A DNA stretch of 64,000 nt from Lepeophtheirus salmonis (lineage: Eukaryota > Arthropoda > Copepoda > Siphonostomatoida > Caligidae). The position numbers and the translations under genes were made by a program. Location: the NCBI RefSeq assembly GCF_016086655.4, contig NC_052136.2, positions 5,766,001 through 5,830,000 of the forward strand, read 5' to 3'. The stretch's first letter is position 1. Every line of letters begins with the position of its first letter. Shown one piece after another: positions 61,601 through 64,000 of this stretch. The notes below the pieces were generated by a model that saw only the letters and a list, made by a program, of their open reading frames with translations, did not search any database and was not told the DNA's origin.

Positions 61601-63404
61601 CAATTATCAAATTTTTCGGAGAAAATATTTCAAAAATCCATGGCCATTTACAAAAAAAAATCAATAATTCATAGCCATTCTTAAAAAATTTAATATTTTG
61701 GAATACAATTTGAAACATTTTATTAAACTTCAAATATTACATTTTCTAGTAAGAATCAATCATTCCAGTTCTCATAATACATTAAAAAAGTTTCTATATT
61801 TTACGGACAACTTATAATATTACAGGATGCTAAATTGTTGCTCCTAAAAATATTAGAAAGACAACATATGAGTTGCCGGGTCCATTAGACTTAAGGTCTT
61901 ATGGTGTCGTGAGTTGACAAGGCGTCTTAAGACACATTCTAAGTAATAGGGAATCGAGGACGACCAAGGAGTAACGGGAAGGAAATAAGACTATGTATGA
62001 TTTATAAGGAACACATGACGTACATTAGATTGATACATATTAGTTAGAGAATAATCAATTAATATTAGGTTAAGTAATAAGATCTAAGCGTTTTTCACTG
62101 GATATCTTTAGTGATCTATTTCCCAAATTAATACATTGCATCAAAAAAAGCATAAAGTATACTTAATGGTTAAGCGCACACTTAAAAAAAAAGTTCATTT
62201 ACAGTTTGGTGTAACCAGTTGTATGTCACAACTTTCCAAAATGGAAGTATAAAAAAGAAAATTCCATATATTCTTCAGTATTACTACGACCAAGATGAAA
62301 AGATTAATAAAAAATTAAGTTGCAAATGTTAAATTTTTGTAAAAAAAAAAGCAAAAATCTACAGTTGTTCGCAAAAAATTAATGATTTAGGTACAAAATT
62401 TCAAAAATTATATTTCAAGTGTTAAATTTTCTAGTAAAAAGATTTTTTAGGGGGGGATATATTACCTCCAGTCCACCCCCTGTGGACACCCTGCAATCCA
62501 GTATCGAATGCACCAGCAAAGCGATAGTTCTAACAATTCCATTCTGGTAATATGGACGTCGAAGATATCGATAAAATAATGGAAATCGTCGAGTTGGACC
62601 GGCATGTGAGCACTTATTCTATTGCCCAGGAACTGAAAATTAGCCAAAAACCGTTTGAAACCATCTAAATGAGATAATTCTAACTATTTCAATATTATCG
62701 TCAAAATAAAGTGAGAAAATACTCATAACTTTTTTACTGCACTAATTATTAATATAGTTTTTAAGGGATATATATAATGTGTATTCTAACTGATCAATTA
62801 AAGAGGCCATAAATTCCAATATTTGTTTTTTTCAGTGTCTGAAAATGAAGGGCCCAGCAGCTCCAACAACACAACTGTATTCATCATAACATCAGAACTC
62901 ATACAAATCCATAAATGCCTTGAAGCTACCTCACGTCGCATAAAGACCTCTAGTTATTCATGCCTTCTACAACTAAATCTCCTCATCACAAGGAAGGAGT
63001 CCTGCCTTAATCAGTTAATCAATCAAACTCTTCAAGGATCCTGTATTTCTATTGACAATGATAATGAGCATGTAGAGAGATCCGAGAATTTCATCCTCAC
63101 TTTTTTAAATGAAACACCAGGAAAAATCGCAGAAATGGATGACGAAGGGAATTTGAAAATATTCGTGCATCCTCGATTTGATTCCCCCTCGCCCTATTTC
63201 TCAGCTACCCTATGGTGGAAGAATTCCTCAGAGCAGATCCATCATCATGACCTAGAAAATAAAAAGGTGACAAATTTCATCCTTGGAATGTTAGCCCCCA
63301 TTTGCGTTTTATTATATATAGCATTTTATTTATCATGCTTCCGGAATTCGAATAATTTAGATGCAAATATGTTTAATTCCGATCATTGGGATGTTCATTA
63401 CTAG
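49693..63404 (+). CDS. Uncharacterised single-pass membrane protein, two exons with a ~12.9 kb intron
   Basis: Exon 1 is 49693-49897 (donor GGTAAG) and exon 2 is 62836-63404 (acceptor tttttttcag). Exon 1 ends one base into a codon and exon 2 supplies two, so the join is in frame: 257 residues ending in TAG. Exon 2 has no plausible own start, which supports the join, but further small exons in the intron cannot be excluded. Seen: a hydrophobic signal peptide (~1-18); an ectodomain with Cys46 followed 13 residues later by Trp (CWIK...YSW) and later YSC, spacing reminiscent of an Ig-like B/C/F-strand pattern; at least five N-glycosylation sequons (NVS, NNT, NQT, NET, NSS); a transmembrane segment at ~216-237; and a 20-residue cytoplasmic tail. 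I do not recognise the family. It is probably a type I plasma-membrane glycoprotein. The Ig-like reading is weak inference. Confidence 0.6.
50290..50590. repeat. Dispersed repeat, copy 2 (pair with 43480-43790)
   Basis: Colinear with 43480-43790 over ~290 bp, including gtatttcagttgggaaaatt and gataattagcttgagcttgt. Confidence 0.6.
50930..51240 (-). repeat. SINE-like family tail, inverted copy
   Basis: The minus strand reads ttaaggcccttgttaatatc then agctgtctg, matching 48436 and 24110. On + it includes cccgccttcccctggcgctc near its right end, as in the 24080 copy in reverse. Confidence 0.6.
51760..52471. mobile_element. hAT-like element with target-site duplication, containing a nested minisatellite element
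   Basis: Flanked on both sides by TCCTTAAT (51752-51759 and 52472-52479), an 8-bp duplication as expected for hAT. The ends are agggattggacgattcc and gattaatcgtcccagcacaa, an imperfect inverted pair. Subterminal gattcc/ggaatc repeats occur on both sides. Inside, 51886-52330 is a copy of the AGGGGCGTC family. No transposase. Confidence 0.75.
51886..52330. repeat. AT-rich minisatellite element nested in hAT-like element
   Basis: Starts gacgtccacagtatatatgt, a G-run (tgggggcttg), AT-rich units, and ends ggggaggggggttg. A 45-bp unit is duplicated in tandem (52046-52090 and 52091-52137; shared ttggaaacaaatttcaaaaa). Confidence 0.75.
52545..53320 (+). mobile_element. Degenerate mariner (mos1-like) transposon
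   Basis: N-terminal remnants near 52620 (VEVTNVEIRHILL). Around 52960-53090 frames read FYQDNI, then LQEPGWEVQMQPPNSPDLVP followed by SDYNLF, the catalytic block of DD34D mariners with the third acidic residue as PDL.PSDY. C-terminal RWQQVIEQSGNT-like remnants follow near 53200. Central part deleted and several stops: inactive. Confidence 0.75.
53565..53830. repeat. Dispersed repeat Q, copy 2 (left part)
   Basis: ggagggtcaatcgggacttg, accaggtacatagga and ttctaatagcagttcgaacc match 36890-37100. The right part of the same repeat resumes at ~55000-55045. Confidence 0.55.
53880..54960 (+). mobile_element. Degenerate Tc1/mariner-superfamily transposon
   Basis: Transposase pieces in order on +: DATIKEYLKGKSRPAILRNL (first helix-turn-helix), YYKKESIKNRSRQG, NKIAKDFNMGTITMRYLI, DDLGMYAYKLKMRHHLSS, then VMVWVTVTEIGKSPLVF, QDGAPSHTSRET (second catalytic Asp), PLAP.LNVMDYS (third site altered to Tyr-Leu-Asn context) and the C-terminal CKSFPERLQPVGKAMG. 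The segment with the first catalytic Asp is deleted and frames are broken. It appears inserted in a copy of repeat Q. Confidence 0.7.
55075..55365. repeat. AT-rich minisatellite element, partial
   Basis: AT-rich units (ttacagctattcacaaaaaa) followed by ccagcataccctgtgctggt and gcccctgcat, an eroded GC-rich family end. Confidence 0.6.
55530..55705. repeat. AGGGGCGTC-family short element
   Basis: cagggatgtctacaggacta then ggcgggaggggagtttg, a short core, and gacccccctgcaatg. Core mostly missing, like 33984-34147 but less well preserved. Confidence 0.5.
55910..56033. repeat. 15-16 bp minisatellite, about eight units
   Basis: Successive variants of aaggcgaaaacgttgc: aaggcaaaaacagtaa, aaagcgaaaatgtgaa, aagcaaaaacgtctc, aagacaaaagttttac, aaggcggaaacgttc, aaggcaaaactattc, aaggcgaatcctctt. 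Its composition is unlike the AT-rich cores elsewhere. Confidence 0.8.
56620..56895. repeat. 276-bp inverted repeat, left arm
   Basis: Reverse complement of 61760-62040 over its whole length with moderate divergence. Landmarks: ccttggtcgtcctcgattcc and aatattacaagttgtccgta. Spacing about 4.9 kb. Confidence 0.8.
57510..57700 (+). repeat. Dispersed repeat related to 49430-49630
   Basis: aaaaaaggctcaaaattagt to aacattcagaacaccgatga and an AG-rich tail. Colinear with 60790-60965. Confidence 0.5.
57905..58175 (+). mobile_element. Tc1-like transposase C-terminal fragment and 3' end
   Basis: Frame pieces include LKATVSQH (SQH.DVMTEAI) and FHRRLENI, then gtgctacattaat and the shared non-coding tail acgcacatctatttctagta. 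Same family as 37448-38265 and 59108-59946. Confidence 0.65.
59108..59946 (-). mobile_element. Tc1-like element with both terminal repeats, internally deleted
   Basis: The left end ttaaaatctgaacacttt and the right end agtattcagatttcaatgg form the terminal inverted repeats. The minus strand carries the linker region (KGQTGPRGIKENMPRR, then LQEISGLNIQLSRDSSKKW) and the C-terminal part (ALKATVSQHLDAMTEEYI). The catalytic centre is missing and frames are broken, so it is non-autonomous. Confidence 0.75.
60105..60245. repeat. Direct repeat, left copy
   Basis: cattagtctatatttttgta, ttaccggacggcaggtccgt and atggacagcactttataaaa. The right copy is 60950-61095. Each contains one GC-rich end of the AGGGGCGTC family (gtccacagagggtgggctgg). 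Confidence 0.75.
60570..60750. mobile_element. MITE, family P
   Basis: Left end agtgctttgtcagtccttat; right end gactgaataaatagtgacca then acac. The interior contains actgaagacggcattcccgt and its inverted counterpart near 60690. Confidence 0.55.
60770..60965 (+). repeat. Dispersed repeat related to 49430-49630
   Basis: cctccgaaaagaaccctgaa, aactgtataattaattctta, and accaatcaatatccagaaca then ctgatgaagag. Ends where the right copy of the direct repeat begins. Confidence 0.55.
60950..61095. repeat. Direct repeat, right copy
   Basis: Second copy of 60105-60245, about 845 bp downstream, same orientation, with ttaccggacggtagatgcgt and atggacagcactttataaaa. Confidence 0.75.
61395..61760. repeat. 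AT-rich minisatellite core
   Basis: Units such as aaatccatggccatttacaa and attcatagctgttcacaaaa. Abuts the right arm of the 276-bp inverted repeat. Confidence 0.65.
61760..62040. repeat. 276-bp inverted repeat, right arm
   Basis: Pairs with 56620-56895. Landmarks tacggacaacttataatatt and ggaatcgaggacgaccaagg. Confidence 0.8.
62315..62500. repeat. AT-rich minisatellite element, right end
   Basis: Core units (aaaaatctacagttgttcgc), ctagtaaaaagattttttag, a G-run, then acctccagtccaccccctgt and ggacaccctgca: a well-preserved GC-rich end. Confidence 0.7.
62505..62690 (+). mobile_element. Mariner transposase N-terminal fragment
   Basis: On + it reads MDVEDIDKIMEIVELDRH then STYSIAQELKISQK, the linker and second helix-turn-helix of a mariner transposase; same segment as 5360-5495. 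It lies ~150 bp before exon 2 of the membrane-protein gene. Confidence 0.65.
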
Positions 63405-63796
63405 AGATAAAACACTATAAAATAATATGTAAATGCAATGCTTGGTTTTTCATTGTTTAAAAAAAAATCAATACAAGTTTCATCATATCCACCTCGTACG
63501 CCCAAAAAAGTTAGTCTCCATATTCTTAATGTAGAGTGCTACTGAGAAAAACAAAAAACTATGGATGTTGAAGGGCGTATTCCGTAGTACATTGGGTTCT
63601 TCAACGCGTACGCTCATGGTGGTGTAGATAGAGCCTAATACGTCATTCATATTGAACAAAGTACAAGCCTGGAACAAGATGTATCACTCCAAACTTCACT
63701 CAAAGTAATACTAATATTATTGTGTAAATAAGCAACCCTGTTAACATTATCCGTCTTGGCTGTGTCTTGACCCTTTATTATTGTTACAGCCTCCTC
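63405..63796. other. Gap between membrane-protein gene and edge gene
   Basis: Holds the 3' untranslated region of the upstream gene; no canonical AATAAA seen right after the stop. A 64-codon minus ORF at 63483-63677 is unrecognised and probably chance. Confidence 0.4.
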
Positions 63797-64000
63797 ATGG
63801 CAAATCCAATGTATAACTTAGAAGAGTCCCTTCGGGAGCCCAAGTACATCATTACAAACATTCCCAACTCCGACCTACACAAGCAATACCTTACGCCTAA
63901 GCAATTTCAAAGCTCTTTGGGACTCCGGATTGTTCGAAATAAATATAAGCATGAAGTCAAAAGAAAAATCAAATTTGAACGAATAGCGCTCCTCATACTC
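63797..64000 (+). CDS. Partial ORF running off the right edge, unrecognised
   Basis: An ATG at 63797 opens 68 uninterrupted codons to the last base of the window. The product begins MANPMYNLEESLREPKYI and is rich in Lys, Arg and Leu. A splice-acceptor-like tract (ttattattgttacag) ends at 63789, eight bases before the ATG, so this may be the second exon of a gene whose first exon is non-coding, or an internal exon. Base composition is closer to the coding exons nearby than to surrounding AT-rich DNA. It starts only 392 bp after the membrane-protein stop, on the same strand; an extra 3' exon of that gene is unlikely because exon 2 ends in a stop. No family recognised. Confidence 0.4.
   Translation, partial: MANPMYNLEESLREPKYIITNIPNSDLHKQYLTPKQFQSSLGLRIVRNKYKHEVKRKIKFERIALLIL

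Noticed and set aside
1..64000. CRISPR arrays, tRNA and rRNA genes, bacterial-type operons
   Set aside because: No regularly spaced identical repeats, no intact tRNA A/B-box pair beyond SINE-like relics, no rRNA-like conserved blocks. The window is eukaryotic.

Overview
The window looks like an animal (eukaryotic) nuclear genome. It is AT-rich, has spliced genes with GT-AG introns, an A-type cyclin and an ADAMTS metalloprotease, and is densely packed with DNA-transposon debris (mariner, Tc1-like, hAT, MITEs). Gene style and transposon content fit an arthropod, most likely a parasitic copepod such as a caligid sea louse. The species guess is inference; no database was consulted.

Four genes are supported. 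(1) A complete six-exon cyclin A gene lies at 29026-30715 on +, with destruction box and cyclin box. (2) A six-exon ADAMTS-family secreted metalloprotease with four thrombospondin type 1 repeats and a PLAC-like tail lies at 39059-47902 on -. It is intact apart from one apparent single-base frameshift in a homopolymer near the C terminus. (3) A two-exon, phase-compatible gene at 49693-63404 on + encodes an unrecognised single-pass membrane protein; its ~12.9 kb intron is full of transposons. (4) An open reading frame begins at 63797 on + and runs off the right edge. The genes show no operon-like or pathway relationship.

About nine tenths of the window is non-coding. 1-29 kb holds no convincing gene. 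It consists of AT-rich minisatellite-bearing elements (a family with ends like AGGGGCGTC...GACGCCCCT), a rearranged mariner, MITE families, a non-autonomous hAT and dispersed GGTC-rich repeats. 31-39 kb holds mariner and Tc1-like remnants. The ADAMTS introns carry two large palindromes, a hAT transposase fragment and more minisatellite elements. 50-62.8 kb holds a hAT-like element with target-site duplication, a mariner, several Tc1-like relics, a short-unit minisatellite and a 276-bp inverted repeat.

No tRNA, rRNA, CRISPR array or virus was recognised. The most unusual pattern is the minisatellite-cored terminal-inverted-repeat family, with about 18 copies or fragments here, followed by the 123-bp perfect palindrome inside an ADAMTS intron.
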